This document shows, one piece after another, positions 55,628-64,000 of a stretch of 64,000 nucleotides of DNA. The DNA is taken from assembly GCF_900114115.1 (NCBI RefSeq), contig NZ_FORX01000009.1:62001-126000 (forward strand), written 5' to 3'. The notes under the pieces were generated by a model. That model was not told the DNA's origin, ran no database searches, and was given only the letters and a program-made list of their open reading frames with translations. The number at the start of each line of letters is the position of its first letter. The first letter of the stretch is position 1. A program made the translations under genes and the position numbers. The DNA is from Desulfomicrobium apsheronum. Its GTDB lineage: Bacteria; Desulfobacterota; Desulfovibrionia; Desulfovibrionales; Desulfomicrobiaceae.

Positions 55628-57508
55628 TCACCATCCGCCCCCGCCGCCTCCGCCGCCGCCTCCGCCGGACGAGCCGCCCCCGCCCATGCCCGAGGAACTG
55701 CCCGGCGCGGATGACGCCGAGGATACGGCGGACTCCATGCCCCGTCCCAGGCTCGAAGCGAACAAGCCCGGATGCATGCGATTCCAGTGACGGCCTTCGT
55801 ACCAGCCCGGATCGTATCCGGCCCGGTCCAGCAACCGCGCGAAGTGTTCTCCCCACTGATTTTCAACGCCCAACGCCATGGCGTAGGGCAGAAACTTCTC
55901 GAACAGCTCGGGAGTCTCATCGGGAGGATGAATGAAGTTCAGCCTATCTTCCTCGGCCACGGAAAGATAAAGCTTGAAGCCCTCGATCTCGTCCAGGGTC
56001 TGGCGGCCGATGCGCGTCGGAGCCTTCAAAAGCTCGTAGAAGAGCGCATTCATGAAAATCATGGCCCCAAACCCCAGCACCGCCGCAATCCCCAGCTGAC
56101 TTGAGAGAAGCCACAGTCCGACCGCCTCGCCGCCCAGAAAAGGTATCGTGAAGACGGTCAGGAACAGGGCCGAGCCCTTGCCGCGAATGCCGCCGCCCTG
56201 CCACGCGGCGGCAACCTGGCGCACCAGCATGAAGCAGCCGAAAGTCCAGAAAGTCAGCCACACGCAGATGAAAAGCGTCCCGGGCGGAACGGACGCGCTC
56301 CAGACCATGCCCGCCACCGAGGCCAGGGTGATGCCAAGCCCCGGCGCCAGCCAGCCCGTGTTGGTCAGGAAATAGTTGGAGGACAGCTCTTTCACGAGCT
56401 TGTTCTTCATGGCCCGTCGGGCGCCGCTGATGACCTTGTGGTTCACGTTTTTGAGCTCGACGACCGTCCCTGCCTTGCCCAATTCGTCCCAGGCCGCCCG
56501 TTCGCCGAAGGATAGAGTCTCCGGGGGCTGGTCGGCCAAGGTCAGGCGCATCTTCGCATTGTCCCCGATCCTCAGCGCGCCCTTGACCGCCATGTTGACC
56601 ACGCCCGCGCTGAAAGCCGCGTTGTCGAACTTCATGCGCGTCAGCATGCGCACCATGGCCGGAGAAAATCCGCGCGGCGGCGCAAAACGGGGAATGATCA
56701 CGCCCTTGGCCGGGTCACGGCCAACCTTCATCCAGGCCAGCACGTAATAGATACCGAGCAAAACGGTCCCAAGGCCCGCGAAAAGCACTCCTCCGCTCCT
56801 GTCCAGGACCTGCGCCGCCTGCTCCGTGGCCGAAGGCGGCGTCACAAAGCCCTTGGGCCAGGACACGGCGATGGTCAGGCCCTCGCCGGGTGCATAGGGC
56901 CGCGAGGACGTGAAGGTCACCTCCTGCTGACCGCTTGCCGGAATCGCGCGGTGGTCCCTGCTGCCCATGGGCCCTTCGTAGGCCACGGCCTCAAGAGCCG
57001 TGGCGCCGTCCGGCAGATGCACCGTGCAGCTGACCCGGTCCAGGGGCAGGCGCCAGCCGTTGCCATTGACGTTCCAGTAGAGCTCGTCATGCTTCTCGAA
57101 AAAACCCAGCTGCCGCGTGGTGCGGTAGGTGAAGGTATAGGAGTAACGGCCCGGCTGCAAAAAGACATCCTTGCTGCCGGCATAGATGGCCACACCGTTG
57201 GACCTGTTCTCGACGTGGTGGGGTTCCGCCACGCCGTCTCGCGTCACCTCCAGCAACGTGAACCCGACGCGCACCCTGTTTCCGGCCCGGCCGGAGTAGA
57301 TCGTTGGAAACTCGCGCACGATCCCGCGCCGGATCTGATCCCCGGTGGCCTGGACCGTGATGGTCTCCGTGACCACCATGGAACCGTCGGGGTCAATAAG
57401 GACCAGGGAAGAAAAATCGAGCACCCGCTCGGTCTCGGCCAGCAGGGACGTACAGGAAAACAGGCAGAATAGCGCGGCCAGAAGTATCCGGACATGGATG
57501 CCCGCCAT
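55628..57508 (-). CDS. DUF2207 family membrane protein with poly-glycine tail
   Basis: The 626 residues begin MAGIHVRILLAALFCLFSC, a signal sequence, and are followed by a conserved extracytoplasmic domain (about 25-210, DGSMVVTETITVQATGDQIR), a helix near 255, a cytoplasmic part, two or three helices around 400-490, and a C-terminus of serine and eleven or more glycines ending in Trp. This is the usual DUF2207 layout. Function is unknown; the family is commonly encoded with LemA, as here, one nucleotide after the lemA stop. ATG 57508 has GGAG 8 nt upstream. Confidence 0.85.
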   Translation of the reverse strand: MAGIHVRILLAALFCLFSCTSLLAETERVLDFSSLVLIDPDGSMVVTETITVQATGDQIRRGIVREFPTIYSGRAGNRVRVGFTLLEVTRDGVAEPHHVENRSNGVAIYAGSKDVFLQPGRYSYTFTYRTTRQLGFFEKHDELYWNVNGNGWRLPLDRVSCTVHLPDGATALEAVAYEGPMGSRDHRAIPASGQQEVTFTSSRPYAPGEGLTIAVSWPKGFVTPPSATEQAAQVLDRSGGVLFAGLGTVLLGIYYVLAWMKVGRDPAKGVIIPRFAPPRGFSPAMVRMLTRMKFDNAAFSAGVVNMAVKGALRIGDNAKMRLTLADQPPETLSFGERAAWDELGKAGTVVELKNVNHKVISGARRAMKNKLVKELSSNYFLTNTGWLAPGLGITLASVAGMVWSASVPPGTLFICVWLTFWTFGCFMLVRQVAAAWQGGGIRGKGSALFLTVFTIPFLGGEAVGLWLLSSQLGIAAVLGFGAMIFMNALFYELLKAPTRIGRQTLDEIEGFKLYLSVAEEDRLNFIHPPDETPELFEKFLPYAMALGVENQWGEHFARLLDRAGYDPGWYEGRHWNRMHPGLFASSLGRGMESAVSSASSAPGSSSGMGGGGSSGGGGGGGGGGGW

Positions 57509-57509
57509 T

Positions 57510-58064
57510 CTAGAACTCCACCTTGGGCACGGCCCGCTCCGACGGACTTTCCAGTTCGAAGAATTCTGCCTTCTCAAAGCCGAAGCGCCCGGCGATCAGA
57601 TTGGACGGGAAGGACTCCACCGCGATATTCAGATTGCGCACCGCCCCGTTGTAATAGCGCCGGGAGAGCTGCACCTCGTCCTCGATCTCGCCGAGGGAAG
57701 TCTGCAACTGGGCGAAATTGGCGTTGGCCTTGAGGTCCGGATAGTTTTCGGCCAGCGCGAAAAGCTTGCCCAGCGCCGCCCCCAGAAGGCCCTGCGCCTG
57801 GGCTGTCTCGCCCACGCCCTGCGCGTTCTGGGCTACTCCGCGCAAGCGGATGACCTCTTCCAGAGTGCCCTTTTCGTGCACGGCGTACCCCTTGACCGTG
57901 GACACGAGGTTGGGGATCAGGTCCGTGCGTCGCTTGAGCTGCACGTCGATCCCGCTCCAGGCCTCCTGCACCATGTTGCGCATGCGCACCAGGCCGTTGT
58001 AGATGAGGATGGCCCACAGCAAAATGGCGGCAACCAGGGCGAGCACGACAAGAAAAGCGATCAT
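57510..58064 (-). CDS. lemA: LemA family protein
   Basis: Protein of 184 residues: one N-terminal membrane helix (about 3-24) followed by the LemA helical domain with NMVQEAWSGIDVQLKRRTDL and a C-terminal SLGEIEDEVQLSRRYYNGAV, then SFPSNLIAGRFGFE. LemA proteins are membrane-anchored helical bundles of unknown molecular role. GGAGG precedes the ATG. The lemA-DUF2207 pair is a recurrent operon in bacteria and seems complete. Confidence 0.93.
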   Translation of the reverse strand: MIAFLVVLALVAAILLWAILIYNGLVRMRNMVQEAWSGIDVQLKRRTDLIPNLVSTVKGYAVHEKGTLEEVIRLRGVAQNAQGVGETAQAQGLLGAALGKLFALAENYPDLKANANFAQLQTSLGEIEDEVQLSRRYYNGAVRNLNIAVESFPSNLIAGRFGFEKAEFFELESPSERAVPKVEF

Positions 58065-58201
58065 GATTCCTCCATGACGAAATGTTTGTGCCCCATGATG
58101 TAGAGCAAAGCCCGCCCGTTGAAAAGACGACCCTTGCTTTTTGAGCCGGTCCTTGCCAGATCATCAGTTCCGCAACACTCAATCACGCGCGTGAGGTTCT
58201 C

Positions 58202-61200
58202 ATGTCCAATCCCAAGAACTGGATCATCGCCCTGCTCCTTCTGGTCATCGCAGGCCAGGCCTGGCTGCTCCTGGACAAGGACTCAAGCGACGAGCCCAAG
58301 GCCCTGTCCGTGATCGGCGTCAGCCTCGACAGCGCCATGCGCACCACCCTGGCAGTGGAATTCGACCAGCCCGTTCCAGACACGGTCCGCGCGCAGGCGC
58401 CGCCGGCCGACATCGAGCCCAAGGCCGAGGGGCAATGGGTGTGGACCAATCCCTACACCCTGAAATTCCTGGCCCAGACGCCCCTGCCGCTGGACATGCA
58501 ATACTCCCTGACCTTGAGCCCCGAAGTCTTTCCGGATGAAATCCTGAACGCGGAACGCACCCGGCTCATCCGCACCGGAAGCTTTGCCGTGCAGGAGATG
58601 ACCGTGAACGAACTGGCCTCGGAAGCCGGGCCGGACATGGTCGAACTGGAGGGCCGCGTCGTCTTCAACGCGCCCGTGGACCCGACGAATCTGCTGGCGG
58701 CCATGAGCCTGCGCGAAGCTGATGGCGCCCCTGTCGAGCTTTCGCTTTTGACCCAGTGGCGCACGACCAGCTTCGGTTTTCGCAGCGCCCCCGTGCGCAA
58801 GGACAAGGCCGGACGCACCCTCACCCTGCGCCTGGCTCCTGAGCTGACCGTGGCCGAAAAGAGCCTGGCCCTCGGACAGGAATTCCGCCGGGACATCGAA
58901 TTGCGCCTGGACCCGGTGCTGCGTGTCGTCGGCGTCAGCCCAAAGGCCGACAAGGACCAGTCGCGCATCGACCTCGAATTTTCCGCGCCCGTCAGCGCCG
59001 CCGCCCTGCGCGAGCTGCTGCGCATCGAACCCGAGACCCGAATTTCGGTCTCGGCCCACGGCAAGACTGCGTCCCTGAGCGGCAAGCTCGAACCCGGCAG
59101 CACCTGTACGGTCCGCATTGCCAAGGGCCTTGCGGCCGAAGACGGAGCCGTGCTTGAGGCTCCTTTCAGGCAGGATCTGCGCATGCCGGACCTGCCCCCG
59201 AGCGTGGACTTCTCTTCCGCCGGCATGTTTCTGCCGCGTCAGGGGCAAGGGCTCCTGGGGGTCGAATACGTCAACGCCGACACGGTGGAACTGACCGTGA
59301 GCCGGGTCTTCCCCAACAACCTGAGCACCCTCTTCCAGGACTACGGCTACTCCATCTTCGACAGCAGCGCCGCCCGGGACTCGGTGCCGTATCATCTGGG
59401 CAGCGAAATCCACCGCGAAACGTTCAGCGTAAGCTCCGCCTCCAACAAGGTGCAGGAGCGGACCCTGTCCATGTCCGAGCTCATCCCCGACAAGCGTCCG
59501 GGCCTCTACAAGCTTGGCCTCAGCCTGCCCGGGGACTATCGCGGCGCCACGCGCTGGGTTCTGCGTACGGACATAGGCCTGGTGGCCAAGGAGGACGGCG
59601 CGGGCTTTCTGGTCTGGGCCAGTTCCATCGGAGATCTGCGCGCCCTGGACGGCGTGGAACTGACGCTGCTGAGCTTCAGGAACCAGGTCCTCGGCACCAC
59701 CCGCACCAACGCCGACGGCCTGGCGCGCATCCCCTACGCGGGGCATGACGACGAACTCGGCTCACCGGCCATGATCCTGGCCCGGCACGGCGAGGACTTC
59801 AGCTTCATCGTTCTGGACCGCTTCCGCATCGACACCACGGGGCTCGATGTCAGCGGCGCATCAATCAGCCAGGCCGGATTGCAGGCCTATATCTACGGCA
59901 AACGCGACATCTACCGCCCAGGCGAAACCCTGGACGCCGCCGTCCTGGTCCGTGACGGACGCATCGGCACTCCGCCCGATCTGCCCGTGACCCTGGAGCA
60001 GCGCGACCCCGAGGGGCGCCTGCTGCGCACCCTGAACCTGGTCCTGGACCGGGGCATGGCCGGACTGAGCCTGGACATCCCGGACTGGTCCCTGACCGGA
60101 CACTACCTGCTGCAGGCCCTGAGCGGCGGGCAGGTCATCGGCTCCTACGCCTATCAGGTGGAGGAATTCATCCCCGACCGCCTGAGCGTCGAGATCGCCT
60201 CGCCCCAGACGCGGGGCGAACCGGGCCAGCTTCTGCCCTTCGAAGTCGTGTCGCGTTATCTCTTCGGACCTGCGGCCGCAAAACTGGCCGTCTCGGTCAA
60301 GGCGCGGCTGCTGGCCGCCGACTTCGCGCCCAAGGGCTTTGAGGCTTACAGCTTTGGCGATCCGGGCAAGAGCTTCGAGCCCCTGCCACTCCTTGCCACC
60401 GAAGCCCGCCTCGACGCCGACGGGCGGGCCGCCTTCGACGTGAGCATCCCGCAGGATCTGACCCCGCCGCTGGCGCTCTGGGCCGAGTTCACCGGCCGCG
60501 TGCGCGAACAGGGCGGACGCGGCGTGACCGCCAGAAAGCGCATCCCTGTGCACGCCTACACCATCTACCCCGGCATCAAGCGGCCAGGGTCCATGGAGCT
60601 TGAGCCGCGCAAACGGGCCGTGTTCGAGTTCGTGACGGTGAGCCCGGAAGGCAAGAAGAGCGCACATCCGGAGCTGGTCGCGACCCTCTTTCAGGACCAG
60701 TGGCAGACGGTCATGCGCAGGACGCAGTCCGGTTTCAGTTACGAATCCGTGCGCAACCCCGTGGAAATCTCGACCCAGCGCATCGCTCCGGGTGACGGCG
60801 CGGGCGCTTTCGCGGTCACGCCCCCGGATTACGGCTCCTACCGGGTGCGCCTGACCGACCCGGCCAGCGGCGCGGCTTCGGAGCTGGAATTCTACTGCGG
60901 CGGCTGGGGCTACTCGCCCTGGGCGGTCAAGAACCCGGCCCGTCTGGAACTGATTCCGGACAAGGAAGGATATCTGGCCGGGGAGACGGCCTCCATCCAG
61001 ATCCGCTCCCCGTTCGCGGGCAAGGCGCTGATCACCGTCGAAGGCCGGAACGTGGAACATCTTGAAATCGTGGAGTTGAACGGAAACACCGGCCAGTTGC
61101 GCATCCCGGTGCGCGAGGACTGGCAACCCAACGTGCATCTCACGGCCACCCTGGTTCGCCGGGCCACGGACATCACGCCCGGCAGCGCGGGACGGGCCTT

Positions 61201-63559
61201 CGGGGCCACGGCCCTGTTCGTGGACAGCCTCTCGAACCGCATGGACCTGCGCGTTGACGCCCCGGAAGAGGTCCGGCCATTGACGGATCTTGAAATCCGG
61301 GTCCAGGCCAAACCCCGCTCGCGCCTGACCGTGGCCGTGGTCGACGAGGGCATCATGCAGCTGGCCGGGGGCAAAAACCCGGACCCCTTCGCCCATTTCT
61401 ACGCCCAGCGCGCCCTGGACGTGATCAGCTACGACAACTTCGCCTTCATGTTCCCGCACGTGGGCGCAGCAAGGCCCCTGGCCGGCGGCGGCGACGATCT
61501 GGGCGGAGCCTCCGCCTTCATGCGCACCGAAGGCATCCGCCGGGTCAAGCCCGTGACTTTCTGGTCCGGAGTGCTCGACGCCGACCACACCGGAATCGTC
61601 ACGCACCGCGTCCGCCTGCCCGATTTCCAGGGAGCGCTGCGCATCGTCGCCGTCGGCAACGAAGGCAAGAGCTTCGGCACGGGCACGGCCATGACCCGCG
61701 TGCGCACGCCGCTGGTTCTGACCCCGACCCTGCCCCGCTTTCTGTCCCTCGGGGACGAGATCGAGATCCCCCTGACCCTGCGCAACGACACACCCTCCGG
61801 CGGTTCCTTCCGCATCGACGCAAGCGTGACCGGACCGGCCACGCTTGGAGCCATGCCCGGCCCCCTGACCCTTGAACCCGGACAGGAGGATACCGTCTAT
61901 CTGCCCCTGCGCTGCGGCACGGAGGAAGGCAAGGTCACCCTGAGCTTCATCGCCACGGGAGGCGGCGAGACCGCCACGGCCGGGGAAGAGCTCGATCAGC
62001 GCTCGCCCCTGCCCGTGACCCGAACCATGGAGACCACGGCCCTTGATGCGGCGTCGGGCGAAATCGGCGCGCCTGTGCCGGACAGCTTCCTGCCGGGCTC
62101 GGTCAAGCGCACGGTACACCTCTCCACCCGGCCGCTCATGCGCTACTCCGGGCATCTGGAGAATCTGCTCGGCTATCCTTACGGCTGCGCCGAGCAGACC
62201 GTGTCCAAAGCCTTTCCGCTGCTGCACTTCGGGGCCCTGGCCCGGGAACTGGCACCGGGACGCTTCAATGCCGGAGGTCCGGCCGGGCTGGTTCAGGCGG
62301 CCATCCGCCGCCTGCAGACCATGCAGACCCCGTCCGGCGGCTACGCCTTCTGGCCGGGAGGCAGCGATCCCGACCCGTGGGTCTCGGCCTATGTCTGCCA
62401 CTTCCTGCTGGAAGCACGACTGGCCGGACACACGATCCCCGAGCGCATGCTCGAAAGCGCATTCTACCATCTTGAATCACTGGCCAATCCCGAACCGGGG
62501 AGCACGCCGCAAAAAATCGAACAGGCCGCCTACGCACTCTATGTCCTGGCGCTGGGCAAGAAGCCCAATCTTGGCAGTCAGGACTATCTGCGCGCGACCT
62601 TTGACAAGTCCCTGAGTGGCGTGGCCAGGACTCTTCTGGCCGGAGCCTATCTGCGGACAAACAACCACGGCGCGGGCTTTGCGCTCCTGCACGCGGCTCC
62701 GGCCGTCGACGACGAGCGCCGGGAGAGCGGGGGCAACCTTGGCTCGGGCCTGCGCGACCGGGCGCTCATCGCGCTCATTCTCCTTGAAAGCGTGCCCGAC
62801 GATCCCCTGCTGCCGGAACTCATGACCCGGATTTCAGGGGAACTTGGCCGGGGCGAATGGCATTCGACCCAGGAGACGAGCCTGGCCTTCATGGCCCTCG
62901 GCAAATATCTGGCCGCCCTTGATGACGGACGTCCCTTCGCGGGCACCCTGGCCTGGACGGACGGAGCGCAGACCTTCGGGGACACGATGCTCTTCATGCG
63001 GGAGAACATCCCGACCGCAGGCGCGCTGACCCTTGAAAAAACGCCTGCCGACCGGACCGTCTTCGCCACCGTGCTGACCTCGACCACGCCGAAGACTGCG
63101 GCCCATGCCGCCTTCAGCCGGGGTATCGAGGTGGATCAGACGCTGCTGCGCGAAGACGGGCAGGCGCTGGTGGACAACGGCGTACGCCAGGGCGATCTGA
63201 TCGTCATGCGCACCAGGGTGCGCAGCACCTCCGGGCGCATCGACAACGTGGTCGTGCAGAGCCTCCTGCCCGCAGGCCTGGAAGTGGAGAATCCGCGTCT
63301 GGCGACCACGGAGCGGCTGGACTGGATGGCGGAAGAAGCCCTCATGGAAGGCCATCAGGATCTGCGCGACGACCGCATCCTCGTCTTCACCAACCTTGAT
63401 GGAAACGGCTGGAAGACACGCTACAGTGTGCTGAGGGCAGTAACTCCGGGCCGCTTCGCCCTGCCCCCCGTGCAGGCCGAGGCCATGTACCATCCCGGCC
63501 TGCGCGGCGGTGGCGCGCTTGAGGCCATCACCGTCCAGAGGGAAACGCCGGTCCCATGA
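58202..63559 (+). CDS. Bacterial alpha-2-macroglobulin (YfhM-type) with thioester motif
   Basis: Large periplasmic protease-trapping protein of 1785 residues. An N-terminal membrane anchor (about 7-24) is followed by MG domains, a bait-region section, and the thioester sequence PYGCAEQTVSKAF with Cys at about 1329, which would form the covalent Cys-Gln bond that captures attacking proteases. The alpha-helical thioester domain and a C-terminal MG domain follow. Many family members are lipoproteins, but there is no cysteine near the N-terminal helix here. It overlaps pbpC by ATGA, the usual pairing, suggesting joint protection and repair of the envelope. Confidence 0.94.
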   Translation: MSNPKNWIIALLLLVIAGQAWLLLDKDSSDEPKALSVIGVSLDSAMRTTLAVEFDQPVPDTVRAQAPPADIEPKAEGQWVWTNPYTLKFLAQTPLPLDMQYSLTLSPEVFPDEILNAERTRLIRTGSFAVQEMTVNELASEAGPDMVELEGRVVFNAPVDPTNLLAAMSLREADGAPVELSLLTQWRTTSFGFRSAPVRKDKAGRTLTLRLAPELTVAEKSLALGQEFRRDIELRLDPVLRVVGVSPKADKDQSRIDLEFSAPVSAAALRELLRIEPETRISVSAHGKTASLSGKLEPGSTCTVRIAKGLAAEDGAVLEAPFRQDLRMPDLPPSVDFSSAGMFLPRQGQGLLGVEYVNADTVELTVSRVFPNNLSTLFQDYGYSIFDSSAARDSVPYHLGSEIHRETFSVSSASNKVQERTLSMSELIPDKRPGLYKLGLSLPGDYRGATRWVLRTDIGLVAKEDGAGFLVWASSIGDLRALDGVELTLLSFRNQVLGTTRTNADGLARIPYAGHDDELGSPAMILARHGEDFSFIVLDRFRIDTTGLDVSGASISQAGLQAYIYGKRDIYRPGETLDAAVLVRDGRIGTPPDLPVTLEQRDPEGRLLRTLNLVLDRGMAGLSLDIPDWSLTGHYLLQALSGGQVIGSYAYQVEEFIPDRLSVEIASPQTRGEPGQLLPFEVVSRYLFGPAAAKLAVSVKARLLAADFAPKGFEAYSFGDPGKSFEPLPLLATEARLDADGRAAFDVSIPQDLTPPLALWAEFTGRVREQGGRGVTARKRIPVHAYTIYPGIKRPGSMELEPRKRAVFEFVTVSPEGKKSAHPELVATLFQDQWQTVMRRTQSGFSYESVRNPVEISTQRIAPGDGAGAFAVTPPDYGSYRVRLTDPASGAASELEFYCGGWGYSPWAVKNPARLELIPDKEGYLAGETASIQIRSPFAGKALITVEGRNVEHLEIVELNGNTGQLRIPVREDWQPNVHLTATLVRRATDITPGSAGRAFGATALFVDSLSNRMDLRVDAPEEVRPLTDLEIRVQAKPRSRLTVAVVDEGIMQLAGGKNPDPFAHFYAQRALDVISYDNFAFMFPHVGAARPLAGGGDDLGGASAFMRTEGIRRVKPVTFWSGVLDADHTGIVTHRVRLPDFQGALRIVAVGNEGKSFGTGTAMTRVRTPLVLTPTLPRFLSLGDEIEIPLTLRNDTPSGGSFRIDASVTGPATLGAMPGPLTLEPGQEDTVYLPLRCGTEEGKVTLSFIATGGGETATAGEELDQRSPLPVTRTMETTALDAASGEIGAPVPDSFLPGSVKRTVHLSTRPLMRYSGHLENLLGYPYGCAEQTVSKAFPLLHFGALARELAPGRFNAGGPAGLVQAAIRRLQTMQTPSGGYAFWPGGSDPDPWVSAYVCHFLLEARLAGHTIPERMLESAFYHLESLANPEPGSTPQKIEQAAYALYVLALGKKPNLGSQDYLRATFDKSLSGVARTLLAGAYLRTNNHGAGFALLHAAPAVDDERRESGGNLGSGLRDRALIALILLESVPDDPLLPELMTRISGELGRGEWHSTQETSLAFMALGKYLAALDDGRPFAGTLAWTDGAQTFGDTMLFMRENIPTAGALTLEKTPADRTVFATVLTSTTPKTAAHAAFSRGIEVDQTLLREDGQALVDNGVRQGDLIVMRTRVRSTSGRIDNVVVQSLLPAGLEVENPRLATTERLDWMAEEALMEGHQDLRDDRILVFTNLDGNGWKTRYSVLRAVTPGRFALPPVQAEAMYHPGLRGGGALEAITVQRETPVP

Positions 63560-64000
63560 GCAGACTCAGATGGATCGCGGCGGCTCCATGGCGCAAGGCC
63601 GCCGCGATCCTCGTTTTGATCCTGGGGCTCCTGGCCTGTCTGGCCATGCTCCTGGACCGCATCTTCCCCTTTCCCGTGGAGCGTCTTGAGGCCCCGGCCG
63701 CCGTCCGCGTTCTGGACCGGGACGGCAAGCCGCTGCGCTTCTTTCTGGCCGCCGACGGGATGTGGCGCTTCCCCCTGACCTTGAGCGAAGTCTCCCCGGA
63801 CCTGACCGCGGCCCTCATTGATTCCGAGGACCGCCATTTCCACCTTCATCCGGGCATCAATCCGCTGTCCGTACTGCGCGCGCTCTGGGTCAATGTCCGG
63901 CACGGACGGATCATAAGCGGGGCCTCGACCATCCCCATGCAGGTCGCGCGCCTTGCCGACCCGCGCCCGCGCACGCTGGGGGCCAAGGTCGTGGAGGCGC
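63556..64000 (+). CDS. pbpC: Penicillin-binding protein 1C (N-terminal part)
   Basis: Only the first 148 codons lie in the window. They encode a membrane anchor (about 14-36) and the start of a glycosyltransferase family 51 domain: AALIDSEDRHFHLHPGINPL carries the catalytic-region Glu-Asp, and SGASTIPMQVARL is the next GT51 motif. PbpC is a class A penicillin-binding protein coupled to alpha-2-macroglobulin in many Gram-negatives. Its start overlaps the stop of that gene. Confidence 0.92.
   Translation, partial: MSRLRWIAAAPWRKAAAILVLILGLLACLAMLLDRIFPFPVERLEAPAAVRVLDRDGKPLRFFLAADGMWRFPLTLSEVSPDLTAALIDSEDRHFHLHPGINPLSVLRALWVNVRHGRIISGASTIPMQVARLADPRPRTLGAKVVEA

Noticed and set aside
55631-55690. 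Simple GC-rich repeat near the terminator
   Set aside because: It is the coding sequence of the poly-glycine tail typical of DUF2207 proteins, not a separate repeat.
59861-62470. 869-codon minus-strand open frame opposite alpha-2-macroglobulin
   Set aside because: Low-complexity Gly/Arg/His-rich translation inside a clear gene; no ribosome site, no domain.

Overview
The window is GC-rich bacterial chromosome. It probably comes from a sulfate-reducing member of the Desulfovibrionales (Desulfobacterota), perhaps Desulfomicrobium-like. This is inference. It rests on base composition, a hydrogenase-related (Ehr-type) membrane complex, a membrane multiheme cytochrome c fusion, hybrid kinases and GGDEF/EAL proteins, a CIRCE-controlled groESL operon, and a palindromic intergenic repeat of a kind I recall from deltaproteobacterial genomes. 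No rRNA gene is present to settle the taxonomy.

Layout. 1-9350 (minus strand) is the start of a division and cell wall (dcw) operon in transcription order mraZ, rsmH, ftsL, ftsI, murE, murF, mraY, murD, ftsW (cut by the window edge). Three direct repeats matching MraZ operators precede mraZ. 9873-19950 (plus) is an eight-gene operon for a membrane complex related to Hyf/Hyc hydrogenases. Its large subunit lacks the cysteines that bind NiFe, so it is an Ehr-type complex and not a hydrogenase. It has two tandem HyfB-like antiporter subunits with a predicted HTH-EIIA regulator gene between them, and a palindromic repeat before the last gene.

20144-31022 (plus) is a five-gene defence operon: a SNF2/RapA-like ATPase, a large beta-class adenine methyltransferase, an ABC-type ATPase, a DUF4276/TOPRIM-like protein, and a DEAD-like helicase-nuclease (Res). 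I read it as an expanded type III-like restriction-modification system with an OLD/PARIS-like ATPase-TOPRIM pair between its Mod and Res genes. The target-recognition part of the methyltransferase gene is strikingly AT-rich, which suggests domain exchange. This is the most interesting part of the window.

31126-35200 holds housekeeping genes: groL and groS (minus, with CIRCE), serS (plus), and five tRNAs (Lys, Glu-CTC, Glu-TTC, Gln-CTG, Glu-TTC) followed by a strong terminator. 35566-37063 is a HigB-type toxin with an XRE antitoxin fused to an ImmA/IrrE-like metallopeptidase domain. 37220-46610 contains two divergent hybrid histidine kinases whose kinase-receiver halves are nearly identical although their sensor halves differ, followed by a GGDEF-EAL protein with a cysteine-rich PAS region.

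46756-50465 encodes a two-subunit membrane complex in which a cytochrome bd-like (CydA-like) core is fused to eight CXXCH motifs. 50724-55534 holds a small YkgJ-like cysteine protein, a histidine kinase, a GspE/PilB-like ATPase with MshEN-like repeats, and an HDOD protein. 55628-58064 (minus) is lemA plus a DUF2207 protein. 58202-64000 (plus) is a bacterial alpha-2-macroglobulin and the start of pbpC, an envelope-protection pair.
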